Shown: piece after piece, positions 5,408-5,443 of the stretch | Layout: each line of letters opens with the position of its first letter | How positions within the stretch are numbered: the stretch's first letter is position 1 | Source of the DNA: Prevotellaceae bacterium | GTDB taxonomy: Bacteria > Bacteroidota > Bacteroidia > Bacteroidales > Bacteroidaceae | Assembly: GCA_905371275.1 (NCBI GenBank) | Contig: CAJPLH010000135.1 | Location: 1-5,443 of the forward strand | Direction of reading: 5' to 3' | Length of the DNA stretch: 5,443 bases | Program-made: the position numbers and the translations under genes | Notes under the pieces: generated by a model | Databases searched by the model: none | The model's input: the letters and a program-made list of their open reading frames with translations, nothing else | Told to the model about the DNA's origin: nothing

Positions 5408-5443
5408 CCTTGATTTCAATATAAAAGGGCGAATTGTTTGGTG

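Overview
The window looks like chromosomal DNA of a Bacteroidales bacterium, possibly Prevotella/Alloprevotella or Porphyromonas-like. Three things point there: the ParC, GDP-mannose pyrophosphorylase and methyltransferase proteins match Bacteroidetes family versions as I remember them; the promoters fit the Bacteroidetes primary sigma consensus TTTG-N19/20-TAnnTTTG; and the genes lack obvious Shine-Dalgarno sequences. The genus is not proven.

Layout. (1) 2-2005, plus strand: the C-terminal three quarters or so of topoisomerase IV subunit A (parC), cut by the left edge and followed by a perfect 17-bp hairpin (2042-2080). (2) 2006-2318: an intergenic space between convergent genes, holding that hairpin and a second, very long imperfect palindrome (2192-2312) that ends six bases from the manC stop codon. 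(3) 2319-3392, minus strand: mannose-1-phosphate guanylyltransferase (manC-like), which makes GDP-mannose for surface polysaccharide or fucose pathways. (4) 3495-3680, plus strand: a compact transcription unit of promoter, tRNA-Leu(CAA) and intrinsic terminator, divergent from manC. (5) 3681-4540: about 860 bases with no convincing long gene but dense non-coding structure. It contains a ~331-bp inverted-repeat element with 25-nt alternating purine-pyrimidine tracts in both arms, a decayed copy of the parC-type hairpin inside it, and an array of five 12-bp boxes spaced exactly 22 bp apart that runs into a good promoter and a possible 30-codon ORF. (6) 4558-5332, plus strand: a promoter and a class I SAM-dependent methyltransferase of unknown substrate. 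(7) 5333-5443: a short degenerate tandem repeat and no gene.

The genes do not form one pathway; each seems to be its own transcription unit. I found no phage, transposase, CRISPR or defence gene. The part most worth following up is 3826-4507: a MITE-like inverted-repeat element, then a 22-bp-phased operator- or iteron-like array directly abutting a promoter.
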